In this document: positions 43,004-43,020 of the stretch, piece after piece
How the letters are laid out: each line of letters starts with the position of its first letter
Position numbering within the stretch: position 1 is the first letter of the stretch
Assembly (NCBI GenBank): GCA_020630695.1
Contig: JAHDIS010000036.1
Location: 1 to 43,020, forward strand
Reading direction: 5' to 3'
Length of the DNA stretch: 43,020 nt
Source: Paracoccaceae bacterium
GTDB lineage: Bacteria > Pseudomonadota > Alphaproteobacteria > Rhodobacterales > Rhodobacteraceae
Notes under the pieces: model-generated
What the model was told of the DNA's origin: nothing
The model's input: the letters and a program-made list of their open reading frames with translations, nothing else
The model's database searches: none
Program-made: the position numbers and the translations under genes

Positions 43004-43020
43004 ATGTCTTACAAGTCTGA
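43004..43020 (+). CDS. Start of a gene cut by the right edge
   Basis: ATG 43004 is preceded by AGGAAAG, a good Shine-Dalgarno at the right distance, and begins MSYKS. Too little is visible to identify it. The 165 bases between it and the racemase-like gene show no other feature. Confidence 0.4.

Overview
The window looks like chromosome of a Rhodobacteraceae (Roseobacter-group) alphaproteobacterium. This is inferred from GC-rich coding sequence, a DksA whose zinc finger has lost most of its cysteines, DUF2927 lipoprotein, Hint-domain protein, PAPS-type sulfotransferase with FkbM methyltransferase, and several small membrane proteins typical of that group. I see no transposase, integrase, phage gene or CRISPR array. 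It reads as ordinary chromosome with a few accessory blocks.

Region 1 (1-9.2 kb): the start of an unrecognised leftward gene, then tgt (queuosine tRNA modification), lon, a small secreted/membrane protein, and an HU-like protein with a Lys/Thr-rich tail. Next come two valine tRNAs (CAC and TAC anticodons) that bracket a glycosyltransferase and a LysR regulator. Region 2 (8.7-15.2 kb): soxR with a textbook SoxR box that drives a divergent pair of very small genes. A VWA protein, a GNAT/DUF2927/55-aa operon, an AEC transporter and a MoxR ATPase follow. Region 3 (15.2-19.1 kb): dksA, a FAD monooxygenase, a DUF3179 protein, a FemAB-like acyltransferase and a 48-aa membrane protein.

Region 4 (19.1-25 kb) is the main accessory block. 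It is a leftward run of overlapping genes with three related family-2 glycosyltransferases, a sulfotransferase and an FkbM methyltransferase. One glycosyltransferase carries an N-terminal sulfotransferase-like module whose nucleotide loop is degenerate. Together they probably modify a surface glycan. Region 5 (25-33 kb): a coxD/coxE-like MoxR-VWA pair, an orphan 157-aa protein, a secreted single-haem cytochrome-like protein, prfC, an NTF2-like protein and a Hint-domain protein. Region 6 (33-43 kb): an SDR oxidoreductase, an AlkD-like protein, an M48 protease, a mini-RTX protein, purL broken by a frameshift, a GFA-like protein and a small membrane protein. It ends with a three-gene amino-compound catabolic operon (PLP lyase, M24 hydrolase, Asp/Glu racemase-like) resembling part of the ectoine-degradation set.

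The observations most worth checking are the purL frameshift, the SoxR-box mini-operon, the sulfotransferase-like/glycosyltransferase fusion, and a 47-bp repeat present twice, one copy of which sits against a glycosyltransferase that has no standard start codon.
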